Below, piece by piece: positions 19,393-26,597 of a stretch of DNA of 35,321 bases. The stretch lies in NCBI GenBank assembly GCA_019428855.1, contig JAHYJV010000011.1, positions 1 through 35,321 of the forward strand, read 5' to 3'. The stretch comes from Patescibacteria group bacterium. Lineage in GTDB: Bacteria; Patescibacteriota; Minisyncoccia; JAHIHE01; JAGLIN01. Numbering within the stretch: position 1 is the stretch's first letter; the number at the start of each line of letters is the position of its first letter. Both the position numbers and the translations under genes were made by a program. Under the pieces are notes generated by a model. That model did not search any database and was not told where the DNA came from. It saw only the letters and a program-made list of their open reading frames with translations.

Positions 19393-20181
19393 ATGCTAAC
19401 AAAATTCAAGACTAAAAAAATTGTTACAAATATGACAGTTGGAGAGTGCCTTCAAAAGAAAAGAGAAGAGTTGGGCATGAGTATAAAAGAAATTAGTGAT
19501 AAATTGAAAATTAGAGAAAATTATCTTGAAAATCTTGAAAATAATAATTATGATAAATTACCTCCGGATGTTTATGTAAAAGGATTTATAAAAGGGTATT
19601 GCCAGGTCGTAGGATATAACTTTGAAAAAATGCTCACTTTGTATAATAAAGAAAGAGGAATTGATGAAAAGATGCAAAAAAAGAAAGACACAAAGAAAGT
19701 GAAAAAAATATCATTATCTACAGGCTATCCCATTATAACTCCTAAAATTATTACTTTGTTTTTTAGTATTCTTGTTATTGCTATAATCGGATATTACCTG
19801 TGGTATCAAATAAGTTCATTCAGCTCAACGCCCTATCTTTTTGTAGCGAATCCATTAAATGACCGAATTATAAGTGATGCCCATTTACAGGTTTCTGGTC
19901 AAACTGAGGAAGATATAGTTGTTAAGATTAATGGTGAGGATATTTATGTTGATCCCATGGGATATTTTTCTGAGACAATTTATTTAAAACCAGGGAATAA
20001 TAAAATCGAAATAGAGGCAATTAATAAATTTAATAGAATAACTTCGGAAATCAGAAATATAATTTATCAGAAAGAATTAGAACCTGTTCCAGTGCATACA
20101 AAGAAGGAAAATATTGTTGAAGATAGCGGGCTATACGAAATCGAAATATTTGATGAAGACATGGAATTTATTGGACCGTAA
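19393..20181 (+). CDS. RodZ-like protein: cytoplasmic HTH, one membrane helix, extracytoplasmic domain
   Basis: A 262-residue protein in the RodZ layout. An N-terminal Xre/HTH_25-type helix-turn-helix (about residues 14-82; ECLQKKREELGMSIKEISDK, then LPPDVYVKGFIKGYCQ) is followed by a lysine-rich stretch. A single transmembrane helix (about 117-138) leads to an outer beta-rich domain (about 148-230) of the glucodextranase-B/Ig-like type. In rod-shaped bacteria RodZ links MreB to the elongation machinery. I do not know whether this organism has MreB, so the role could instead be regulatory. The start may be the ATG at 19393 or the in-frame ATG at 19432 (MTVGECL), which would begin closer to the domain. 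It lies between ftsK and recA. Confidence 0.8.
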   Translation: MLTKFKTKKIVTNMTVGECLQKKREELGMSIKEISDKLKIRENYLENLENNNYDKLPPDVYVKGFIKGYCQVVGYNFEKMLTLYNKERGIDEKMQKKKDTKKVKKISLSTGYPIITPKIITLFFSILVIAIIGYYLWYQISSFSSTPYLFVANPLNDRIISDAHLQVSGQTEEDIVVKINGEDIYVDPMGYFSETIYLKPGNNKIEIEAINKFNRITSEIRNIIYQKELEPVPVHTKKENIVEDSGLYEIEIFDEDMEFIGP

Positions 20182-20248
20182 GAATAAACAGTAGTGTGTA
20201 ATTTTTTAGGTAGGTATTTTAGACTAACTAATTTTTAAAAATAAATTT

Positions 20249-21295
20249 ATGGTAAAAGAAGAAGATAAAAAAAATAATGAGAAAAATGATAAAAAAGAAA
20301 AAAGGGATAAGTTGGTAAATGAAACCTTAGACGAAATTAGAACTCGGTTTGGGGAGGGTTCTATTATGAAGCTTGGGGAGGCCAGAGCAATGGATGTAGA
20401 ATTTACTCCTACTGGTTCAATCTCGCTTGATATTGCTCTTGGTGGTGGGGTTCCGCAGGGTAGAATAATTGAAATTTATGGTCCTGAAGCTAGTGGAAAG
20501 ACAACACTTTCATTGCATATTGTATCTGAGCTTCAAAAAAAAGGTGGAACAGCTGCCTTTGTGGATGCCGAACATGCTCTTGATCCTGAATATGCTAAAA
20601 AAATTGGCGTCAAAACAAATGATTTAATTATCTCTCAACCTGATAGTGGAGAGCAAGCTCTGGAGATTGTGGAAGCTCTTGTGAGATCAGAAGCGGTTGA
20701 TTTAGTGGTCATTGATTCAGTCGCCGCTCTGACACCAAAAGCAGAAATTGAAGGAGAAATGGGAGATTCTCACATGGGTCTTCAAGCAAGATTGATGAGT
20801 CAAGCCTTGAGAAAATTAACGGGAATTGTCCATAAATCAAATACAACCGTGATTTTTATTAATCAAATCAGAATGAAGATTGGGGTTGTTTTTGGAAATC
20901 CAGAGACAACAACTGGTGGGAATGCTCTGAAATTCTATTCATCGGTCAGAATTGAGGTGCGAAAATCAGCTCAAATTAAACAGGGTGATAATATTATTGG
21001 TAACAGAGTGAAAGTAAAGGTTGTGAAGAATAAAGTTTCTCCACCATTTAAAACAACGGAGTTTGATATTATGTATAATGAAGGAATTGCTTATTATGGA
21101 GATATATTGAACACTGGTGTAAAGTATGAAGTATTAAAAAGGGGAGGTGCTTGGTACAATTACGGCGAGCAAAAACTCGGACAAGGATATGAAATTAGCA
21201 GAAGGTTTCTCAAAGATAATCCAAAAACAACTGAGGAAATTATTAATAAAATTCAAGAAGCAGTCAAAAAAGAAAGAGAAGCCGCTGCGGTTTAA
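20249..21295 (+). CDS. recA: Recombinase RecA
   Basis: ATP-dependent strand-exchange protein for homologous recombination and DNA-damage response. Walker A is GPEASGKTT (78-86). The Walker B region is [20 protein letters not shown], loop L1 and L2 regions are recognisable ([20 protein letters not shown]), and the C-terminal domain is short. The length of 348 residues is standard. The first 20 residues are unusually rich in Lys, Glu and Asn. No LexA-like operator was found in the 67 bp upstream, and no clear own promoter, so it may be expressed from the ftsK promoter. A bidirectional terminator follows. Confidence 0.98.
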   Translation: MVKEEDKKNNEKNDKKEKRDKLVNETLDEIRTRFGEGSIMKLGEARAMDVEFTPTGSISLDIALGGGVPQGRIIEIYGPEASGKTTLSLHIVSELQKKGGTAAFVDAEHALDPEYAKKIGVKTNDLIISQPDSGEQALEIVEALVRSEAVDLVVIDSVAALTPKAEIEGEMGDSHMGLQARLMSQALRKLTGIVHKSNTTVIFINQIRMKIGVVFGNPETTTGGNALKFYSSVRIEVRKSAQIKQGDNIIGNRVKVKVVKNKVSPPFKTTEFDIMYNEGIAYYGDILNTGVKYEVLKRGGAWYNYGEQKLGQGYEISRRFLKDNPKTTEEIINKIQEAVKKEREAAAV

Positions 21296-21338
21296 ATTAT
21301 TAGTTCTAAGAAAGGGTTATAATAGTTTTTGAAAGAAT

Positions 21339-21375
21339 AAAAAATATACCGATTTGAAAGTCGGTATATTTTTTT
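21339..21375. terminator. Bidirectional terminator between recA and rpsR
   Basis: AAATATACCGA (21342-21352) pairs perfectly with TCGGTATATTT (21361-21371) around an 8-nt loop. A-rich sequence lies on the left and T-rich on the right, so it can end transcripts arriving from recA (+) and from rpsR (-). Confidence 0.88.
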
Positions 21376-21387
21376 AAATAGTTAGAT

Positions 21388-21630
21388 TTATTTGCTTATA
21401 TAAGGAAGCAGTCCCATAAATCTTGCTTTTTTGATTGCATTTGATACATGCCTTTGATGTTTTGTGCAAGCACCAGTTCTTTTAGGCTGTAGAATTTTTG
21501 CACGTTGGGATAAAAATCTTCGAAGTGTTTGAGGATCTTTATAATCAACTTTTCTTTCTCTTTCAATACAGAACAAGCACTGTCTTTGTATTTGTATATT
21601 GTTCTGACTACGATTATGGTTATGATTCAT
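21388..21630 (-). CDS. rpsR: Small ribosomal subunit protein bS18
   Basis: An 80-residue 30S protein that pairs with bS6 on the platform. The core is recognisable: VDYKDPQTLRRFLSQRAKIL and the C-terminal HQRHVSNAIKKARFMGLLPY. It is of the cysteine-bearing type, with CLFC (18-21) and CTKH (55-58) that could hold zinc. Last gene of the rpsF-ssb-rpsR operon, 24 bp after ssb. The rplI gene often found next is not here. Confidence 0.97.
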   Translation of the reverse strand: MNHNHNRSQNNIQIQRQCLFCIERERKVDYKDPQTLRRFLSQRAKILQPKRTGACTKHQRHVSNAIKKARFMGLLPYISK

Positions 21631-21654
21631 AATAAATATTTAGTTAATAGTTTT

Positions 21655-22116
21655 TTAAAATGGGATATCCTCAATCTTTATTTCTTCTTCTTGGTTATTC
21701 TCGTTATTTGCATTTTTCATTGGGCTATGATCAACAGAACCAGTATTGTCAGCTTGATAAGAAACATTTTCTTCCCCTCCACTACCAGATTTTCTTGGTC
21801 CCATTTGCATATTTTCTGCAATTATTTCAGTTTTAGATCTCTTGACGCCGTCTTGTCCTTCCCATGTTCTTGTTTCCAATCTTCCTTCAAAAAGAACTAA
21901 TTGACCCTTAGATAAGTATTGTTTGCAGATATCTGCAAGCTTGCCCCAAGCAACAATACTATGAAACTCTACTTTTTCTTGTCTTTCGCCACCATTTGTA
22001 TTCCAAACTCTGTTAGTCGCCAGACCAATTGAGGCCACATTTTGACCATTGGGAGTTGTTCTAATTTCTGGATCTTTTGTCACCCTCCCGATTACTATTG
22101 CTTTGTTGAAATTCAT
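21655..22116 (-). CDS. ssb: Single-stranded DNA-binding protein
   Basis: A 153-residue OB-fold protein that coats single-stranded DNA in replication and repair. The N-terminal MNFNKAIVIGRVTKDPEIR and the VEFHSIVAWGKLADICKQYL segment are standard, with the OB domain covering about residues 1-108. A flexible Asn/Gly/Ser-rich linker leads to the acidic tip IEDIPF, the docking peptide for partner enzymes. The gene sits between rpsF (34 bp upstream) and rpsR, as in many bacteria. Confidence 0.96.
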   Translation of the reverse strand: MNFNKAIVIGRVTKDPEIRTTPNGQNVASIGLATNRVWNTNGGERQEKVEFHSIVAWGKLADICKQYLSKGQLVLFEGRLETRTWEGQDGVKRSKTEIIAENMQMGPRKSGSGGEENVSYQADNTGSVDHSPMKNANNENNQEEEIKIEDIPF

Positions 22117-22150
22117 AATTTTTAGTTATTATTTAATATTACTTATAAAA

Positions 22151-22870
22151 TTATAACATTGTATCTTCAAGAATTTCATCTAATTTTTCCTCTAGGTCTT
22201 CAAGTTTAATTTTCTTTTTTCTGGTCTTGGTAGTTTTCTTTTCTTCCTTCGGTTCTTCTTCCTTAGGCGCTTGAACTTCTTTAACTTCAAGTGGAGCTTT
22301 AATTTCCTTAATATCTTCTTTCGGCGCTGGAACTTCCTTTTTATCTTCTCCCGCCTTTATCTCCTTTGCCTCTTCTTTCGGTGCTGGAACTTTTTTAATT
22401 TCAGTGAGTACTTTTTCTTTCTTTGTCTCCTCTTTCTTTTTTGCTATTTCCTCTTTATCTCCTTCGGCTTTTTTCCGTGCAAAAAGTTTTTGAAGTTGTT
22501 TTAATTGCTCGATATTCATGGGATCTTCTTGAACGATAATATGTCTTAGAACATTTTTGTTTCTTAAAAGATATTTATTTAGTTCTTGTAATATTTTTCC
22601 TTCACTACTAAAATTAAAAAGACAATAAAATCCAAATCTATTCTTTTCAATTGGATAGGCCAACCTTTTTTTGATTATAGGAAGGTCTTGTAATTCAACT
22701 GCTTCCTCTTTAGACACTTCTGTTTTAAGTAGAAATGGATGGTCAAGCAGTGTCTGGAGTTTTTTTCCTCCAAAATTTTCAATTTCTTTTTCAATTTCCA
22801 CAAAAGTTTTTTTAATCTCTGCCCCCGTCATAGTTGACGGCAGAATGTAAAGTAATTCGTAATTATTCAT
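22151..22870 (-). CDS. rpsF: Small ribosomal subunit protein bS6 with a long charged C-terminal extension
   Basis: Residues 1 to about 98 are an ordinary bS6 ferredoxin-like fold (MNNYELLYILPSTM; FGFYCLFNFSSEGKILQELNKYL; RHIIVQ), which binds bS18 and 16S rRNA in the 30S platform. The protein then continues to 239 residues, more than twice the usual length. The extension is almost wholly Lys, Glu, Ala and Pro, with repeated P-A-P-K-E units at about 157, 180 and 203 (KVPAPKEEAKEI, EVPAPKEDIKEI, EVQAPKEEEPKE). It ends in a basic patch (KTTKTRKKK) and an acidic amphipathic helix (LEDLEEKLDEILED). The tail is probably disordered and surface-exposed; its role is unknown. First gene of the operon; no Shine-Dalgarno site. 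Confidence 0.95.
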   Translation of the reverse strand: MNNYELLYILPSTMTGAEIKKTFVEIEKEIENFGGKKLQTLLDHPFLLKTEVSKEEAVELQDLPIIKKRLAYPIEKNRFGFYCLFNFSSEGKILQELNKYLLRNKNVLRHIIVQEDPMNIEQLKQLQKLFARKKAEGDKEEIAKKKEETKKEKVLTEIKKVPAPKEEAKEIKAGEDKKEVPAPKEDIKEIKAPLEVKEVQAPKEEEPKEEKKTTKTRKKKIKLEDLEEKLDEILEDTML

Positions 22871-22921
22871 TATTTGATTATTATTTAATTAATTTTTCTG
22901 GTTTTGGTACAAAAAAGACAG

Positions 22922-22968
22922 ATATATATGGACCTTTGGATGTATAAACTTTGTATACACCATATATC
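22922..22968 (-). promoter_or_regulatory. Bulged hairpin in the rpsF leader
   Basis: On the minus strand, ATATATGG-TGTATA pairs with TATACA-(9-nt bulge)-CCATATAT around a 7-nt loop (plus-strand arms 22924-22931, 22941-22946, 22954-22959, 22960-22967). It lies about 50 nt before the rpsF start, just inside the predicted transcript. A bulged hairpin here recalls the known S6:S18-binding rpsF leaders, but the bulge (TCCAAAGGT) lacks the CCG signature, so autoregulation is an inference. Confidence 0.4.
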
Positions 22969-22980
22969 TTAAGTAACTAT

Positions 22981-23009
22981 ATGCTAGCACGAGGTTTTGA
23001 TTTTGGCAA
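22981..23009 (-). promoter_or_regulatory. Candidate promoter of the rpsF-ssb-rpsR operon
   Basis: Reading the minus strand, TTGCCA (23009-23004) and TAGCAT (22986-22981) are 17 bp apart. Transcription would begin near 22974, immediately before the bulged leader hairpin. Confidence 0.4.
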
Positions 23010-23118
23010 GAGAAATGGTCTCTCCCCGAATTCAAACCCCGAAGCTCTTTTTTACGGTATCATATAGTGTTCAGCAAATAACATTATAAACCATGTCGAA
23101 AGAAAAAGGATTGAATCA

Positions 23119-23149
23119 AGATTCTGAATTCTCAAAGGATTCAGAATCT
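23119..23149. repeat. 11-bp perfect inverted repeat (hairpin)
   Basis: AGATTCTGAAT (23119-23129) and ATTCAGAATCT (23139-23149) are perfect complements around a 9-nt loop. No T-run follows, so it is not a typical terminator. Confidence 0.7.
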
Positions 23150-23170
23150 GGAATTTTATAAAAAACCGCT

Positions 23171-23199
23171 GGATCCATGTCTCCTGGCTGGAGCCTTTT
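23171..23199 (+). terminator. Possible terminator hairpin with no assigned gene
   Basis: GGATCCA (23171-23177) pairs with TGGAGCC (23189-23195) with one A-G mismatch, followed by TTTT. No plus-strand gene lies upstream. It may end a small transcript or be a relic. Confidence 0.3.
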
Positions 23200-23491
23200 A
23201 TAATTTTCAACCAACTTTTCCCAATTCAAATAAGGCTCACAGGGCTACCGCCACAAGGGAGCCAACCTTCAAATACAAAATGTCAGGCATTAAATATTTT
23301 TGCCAAATAAGTGAGACTCTGTCATTCCACTACCACTACGATCAGAAAGATAATAAAATTACTGTAATTCAGCCACCACCCATTTTGAAAAAAAGCCGAA
23401 AAAAAGGCTCTACACTAATAACTGTGGTGAAAAGCTAAAGAAGTGGTAGAATTATATTGATAAATTATTTTTAAATTACAAAATTCAACAT

Positions 23492-23548
23492 ACTTGTCAC
23501 CCTGATCTTCCCACCATGTCACCCTTCGACAAGCTCAGGGTGACAAGT
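23492..23548. repeat. REP-like palindrome
   Basis: A 14-bp perfect inverted repeat, ACTTGTCACCCTGA (23492-23505) with TCAGGGTGACAAGT (23535-23548). A second nested copy of the TGTCACCCT arm lies inside (23517-23525). The motif with CTTCGACAAGCTCAGGGTGA is of a type seen as short intergenic palindromes in many bacteria. Confidence 0.75.
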
Positions 23549-23581
23549 GTGGCTTAATGTGACAAAAAGGTGTTTCAATCT

Positions 23582-23677
23582 TGTCATCTCAAACGGAGTG
23601 AGAGATCTTAAAATATGGGAAATGAAACTAAATTTACTTTTAGATCCCTCCGTCGCTATCGCTCTTTCGGGATGACA
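23582..23677. repeat. MITE-like element, copy A
   Basis: Ends are inverted: TGTCATCTC at 23582-23590 and GGGATGACA at 23669-23677. Inner arms GAGTGAGAGATCT and AGATCCCTCCGTCGC are also imperfect complements. No coding capacity. Related by arms to copies B, C and D. Confidence 0.6.
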
Positions 23678-23763
23678 AAAAAAGAAATGCTCATTTCGTA
23701 ATTCAAAAGAATAAACAATTCATACCACTCCTTTGAAAAATGATATCAAAAAAATGTTTTGAG

Positions 23764-23886
23764 ATGTCATCCAGAATGACGATAATAATTTGAGAAATCC
23801 TTCTTAAACACACTAAACATTATTAAACATCATTTTCGAATAAGAGCGATTTCTTCACTTTGCTAACACTATGGTCGGAATGATGA
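23764..23886. repeat. MITE-like element, copy B
   Basis: Begins ATGTCATCC and ends GGTCGGAATGATGA. It shares the 15-mer ATAAGAGCGATTTCT (23840-23854) and GGTCGGAAT with copy C, with the same order of blocks across about 110 bp. It lies 140 bp beyond the 3' end of ychF. Confidence 0.65.
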
Positions 23887-24024
23887 GTAAAAATTACTAT
23901 TTTCTTGAATACAAAGAATCAAAGATAATATGAAAGTTCTTTTATTTTGTCATAACTTTTTTTTGACATTTCTTATAAATTGCCCAAGGGCTACTTAGCA
24001 ATGTATTATTGAGTTTACTATATC

Positions 24025-25095
24025 TTAGATTTTAAATTCAATTACATCTCCGTCTTGGACGATATAGTCCTTTCCTTCGGTACGGAGCAGTCCTTTTTCA
24101 ATCGCATTTGACATTGAACCAGAATCTAATAATTTTTGCCAATTGATTATACTGGCCCGAATGAATTTTTGTTCAAAATCGCTATGAATGGCACTGCCAG
24201 CTTGTGGCGCAGTCGAATTTTTTTTAATGGTCCAGGCGCGAGTTTCAATTTTTCCAGTCGTTAGGAATGTGATTAAACCAAGGAGTTCGTAGCATTTTTT
24301 TACCAGATCGTCCAAAGAAGAAACATTTTCATCTAATTTAGTTTCTGCTTTAAATTCTTGAACTTCCTCTGGTGTAAGATCCATTAAGTCTAATTCAAAT
24401 TTAATCGGGATAAAAAGCTTATTTTTTATTTTTGGCAAAAGCTTATCTTTTTCGATTTTCTGTTCTTCATTAATATTTACGACATAAAGAATCGGCTTAT
24501 TTGTCAGAAGCTGTAATCCTTTAATAGCTTTTTTTTCATTTTTATTTAACTCGACAGTGTTGGCGAATTTTTCACCTTCAAGCGTTAGTTTATATTTTTC
24601 AAGAATGGACTGAAGTTCAATCGCATCTTTTTTACCTGCCCTAACATCTCTTTGAATTTTTTCTAAACTCTTATTAATTGTTTCAAGGTCAGCTAAAATA
24701 AGCTCAAGATTAATAGTTTCAATGTCATCGCTTGGGTCGATTTTTCCACCGACATGAATGATGTTATCATTGGAAAATCCACGAACAATATGGACAATCA
24801 TATCAACTTCACGAATGTTGGAAAGAAATTTATTTCCCAAACCTTCACCTTTGTGTGCATCTTTGACCAGTCCCGCAATGTCCACAAATTCAATGGCAGT
24901 CGGAATAATTTTTTCAGTTTGCGAAAATTCAGCCAGTTTGGCGAGTCTTCCATCGGGCACTTTGACAATACCAACATTAGGATCAATTGTGCAAAATGGA
25001 TAGTTTGAAATGTCAATTTCTTTTTTGGTTATTGTTTTGAAGAGCGTTGATTTGCCGACATTTGGCAAACCGACAATTCCGACTGAAAATCCCAT
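24025..25095 (-). CDS. ychF: Redox-regulated ribosome-associated P-loop NTPase YchF (OLA1 family)
   Basis: A 356-residue TRAFAC NTPase of the Obg-related YchF/OLA1 group, which prefers ATP and associates with ribosomes. The start MGFSVGIVGLPNVGKSTLFK carries the P-loop GLPNVGKST (9-17). The switch I region has NYPFCTIDPN, and Walker B/G3 is FVDIAGLV. The G4-equivalent is the non-canonical NVNE, which explains relaxed guanine specificity in this family. A coiled-coil insertion follows, and the C-terminal TGS domain ends in YIVQDGDVIEFKI. No Shine-Dalgarno site. A weak promoter-like pair (TTGACT at 25150-25145 on the minus strand, poor -10) precedes it. A terminator isolates it from the small gene upstream. 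Confidence 0.96.
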   Translation of the reverse strand: MGFSVGIVGLPNVGKSTLFKTITKKEIDISNYPFCTIDPNVGIVKVPDGRLAKLAEFSQTEKIIPTAIEFVDIAGLVKDAHKGEGLGNKFLSNIREVDMIVHIVRGFSNDNIIHVGGKIDPSDDIETINLELILADLETINKSLEKIQRDVRAGKKDAIELQSILEKYKLTLEGEKFANTVELNKNEKKAIKGLQLLTNKPILYVVNINEEQKIEKDKLLPKIKNKLFIPIKFELDLMDLTPEEVQEFKAETKLDENVSSLDDLVKKCYELLGLITFLTTGKIETRAWTIKKNSTAPQAGSAIHSDFEQKFIRASIINWQKLLDSGSMSNAIEKGLLRTEGKDYIVQDGDVIEFKI

Positions 25096-25154
25096 ATTTT
25101 TAGGTTATTATTTACCTCTTAAACTTATCTTAAAGTCTTGTTTTAGTCAATAAA

Positions 25155-25203
25155 AATAAAAAAAAATACAGATTGTCTTAATATTTTATATTTTGACAAT
25201 CTG
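25155..25203 (-). terminator. Terminator after the 54-residue membrane peptide gene
   Basis: On the minus strand CAGATTGTC (25203-25195) pairs perfectly with GACAATCTG (25177-25169), followed by a long T-rich tract (25168 downwards). It starts one base after the stop codon of the small gene. Confidence 0.8.
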
Positions 25204-25368
25204 CTATTTAACTTTTTGGCTTAGAATCCAAATCGCCACCGCAGAAAGTCCTCCCAGGGCGAATGCTCCTTCAGCTCCTTTGCCATAATAATAATCTATG
25301 GACAATCCAGCTGCTACTGCTATCGCTAGTAGTACAAATATGACTACTGCTATTTTTTTTTGTTTCAT
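25204..25368 (-). CDS. Small membrane protein, 54 residues
   Basis: An open frame with ATG at 25368-25366 and TAG at 25206-25204. It begins MKQKKIAVVIFVLLAIAVAA and ends AVAIWILSQKVK. Two hydrophobic helices (about residues 5-24 and 34-50) flank a short DYYYGKGAEG turn, so it should be a two-pass hairpin in the membrane. Its status as a gene is supported by a plausible promoter directly upstream (25399-25404 and 25376-25381) and a terminator directly after the stop. No family was recognised. The promoter position predicts a leaderless mRNA starting at or next to the A of the ATG. Confidence 0.65.
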   Translation of the reverse strand: MKQKKIAVVIFVLLAIAVAAGLSIDYYYGKGAEGAFALGGLSAVAIWILSQKVK

Positions 25369-25375
25369 AATATTG

Positions 25376-25404
25376 ATATTATTATAAATTTAAATATAAG
25401 TCAA
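25376..25404 (-). promoter_or_regulatory. Candidate promoter of the small membrane protein gene
   Basis: On the minus strand TTGACT (25404-25399) and TAATAT (25381-25376) are spaced by 17 bp. The -10 box ends 7 bp before the start codon at 25368, implying a leaderless transcript. Confidence 0.45.
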
Positions 25405-25442
25405 CATAATTAATACATGCCTGAATTCATCCATGCTTGTTT

Positions 25443-25471
25443 TTGTCAGTTATTTATGTTAAGATTATACT
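25443..25471 (+). promoter_or_regulatory. Promoter of the mscS-led sugar operon
   Basis: TTGTCA (25443-25448) and TATACT (25466-25471) each match 5 of 6 consensus bases and are spaced by 17 bp. Transcription would start near 25478. It is divergent from the small-gene promoter. Confidence 0.6.
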
Positions 25472-25514
25472 TGTAGATTAAATAAGTTCACTTTATTCTT
25501 AATTTTTTTAAAAA

Positions 25515-26594
25515 ATGATCGATTATTTTCAACAAATCAACCAAGCTCTCGGAATATATACTGGTATCAGCATTGCCTCATATTTAGTGGCAATTCTAAT
25601 TCTCATATCTTTTTTTATAATTGCTCAACTGGTAAATTTTGTATTTAATAAAGTTTTTTTAATTTTAACAGTCAAAACGAAGAATGACATTGATGACGAA
25701 ATAATCAAAATATTGAATATGCCCATATTTTATTCTATCGTTCTTTTCGGAGTTTATCAGTCTTTTTCGTATATTGGAATCTTAAGTAACTTTGCAAGTG
25801 AGTTTTCAAAAATTATACAATCTCTGGCAATTATAATTTGGATATTTGCAATCTCAAATATTGTTAATGTCATTATTGTTAAACTGGGGTTTAAGTTTGC
25901 AGCTCGCACAAAATCCACCCTTGATGATGAGCTAATGCCTCTTTTTGAAAAATTAAGTCGCATTGTTATCTATTTTGCAGGAATTATGATTTTGCTTCAA
26001 ATCTGGAATATTGACATCACTCCGTTTTTAGCTTCGGCTGGAATCGCTGGATTTGTAATTGCTTTTGCGGCTCAAGACACAATTTCTCATTTATTCGGAG
26101 GAATTTCGATATATTTCGATAAACCTTTCAGGGTTGGAGATCGCGTTCAGCTGGACAGTTCTGAAATTGGAGATGTTTTAGAAATTGGTATTAGATCAAC
26201 GAGAATTAAAACTTTTGATGAAACGGTGATTGTTATTCCAAATAATATTATTGCCAGTTCCAAAATTATAAATTATAATCAACCTGCCTCCAAGATTAAG
26301 CAGAAAATTACAGTAAAAGTTGCTTATGGATCTGATATTGATAAGGTAAAAAAAATTCTTTTTGATCTTGCAGTTGGAATTGAGGGAGTTGAAAAAAACC
26401 CAGCCCCATCTGTTTATTTGACAGAATTGGGAGATTTTGGGCTGGACTTTTTAGTTGTAACATGGGTGGATAATCCGAAGAAAAAATTTAATGTCAAAAC
26501 AAAGTTAAGTGAAGAAATCTACAAGCAGTTTAATAAAGAGGGGATAATAATTCCTTATCCAACACAAAACATTTATATGAAAAATAACAAATAA
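25515..26594 (+). CDS. MscS-family small-conductance mechanosensitive channel
   Basis: A 359-residue membrane channel that would open under membrane tension to release solutes. Four or five hydrophobic helices occupy about residues 15-185. The pore helix is clear: ITPFLASAGIAGFVIAFAAQ followed by DTISHLFGGISIYFDKPFRVGD, the family signature leading into the beta domain. The cytoplasmic vestibule part (about 205-355) ends in the usual amphipathic segment (FNKEGIIIPYPTQNIY). The next gene begins 3 bp after the stop, so it is probably cotranscribed with the sugar genes, though the functional link is not obvious. Confidence 0.93.
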   Translation: MIDYFQQINQALGIYTGISIASYLVAILILISFFIIAQLVNFVFNKVFLILTVKTKNDIDDEIIKILNMPIFYSIVLFGVYQSFSYIGILSNFASEFSKIIQSLAIIIWIFAISNIVNVIIVKLGFKFAARTKSTLDDELMPLFEKLSRIVIYFAGIMILLQIWNIDITPFLASAGIAGFVIAFAAQDTISHLFGGISIYFDKPFRVGDRVQLDSSEIGDVLEIGIRSTRIKTFDETVIVIPNNIIASSKIINYNQPASKIKQKITVKVAYGSDIDKVKKILFDLAVGIEGVEKNPAPSVYLTELGDFGLDFLVVTWVDNPKKKFNVKTKLSEEIYKQFNKEGIIIPYPTQNIYMKNNK

Positions 26595-26597
26595 AAT

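Larger units (their letters stand above)
23010..24024. other. About 1 kb gene-free region rich in palindromes and repeats
   Basis: I see no credible protein gene on either strand: frames are short and closed by frequent stops. It holds an 11-bp inverted repeat (23119-23149), a terminator-like hairpin (23171-23199), a REP-like palindrome (23492-23548) and two MITE-like elements (23582-23677 and 23764-23886). The rest, for example 23200-23490, has no recognised content. A motif resembling a tRNA T-loop near 23030 has no matching stem. Confidence 0.6.

Noticed and set aside
20182-20248. SOS (LexA) operator upstream of recA
   Set aside because: No CTG-N10-CAG or Gram-positive-type GAAC-N4-GTTC palindrome is present in the short gap.
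21529-21900. 123-codon plus-strand frame over rpsR and ssb
   Set aside because: It overlaps two unmistakable genes on the minus strand, is rich in Phe/Ile/Ser as expected for an antisense reading, and has no start context.
23020-23060. tRNA- or tmRNA-like stretch with CCCCGAATTCAAACCCCG
   Set aside because: The two CCCCG blocks are direct repeats, not complements, so no T-arm can form; no other arm is visible.
23010-24024. CRISPR array or attachment site in the repeat-rich region
   Set aside because: The repeats are imperfect, inverted and irregularly spaced; there are no equal spacers, no cas genes and no integrase.
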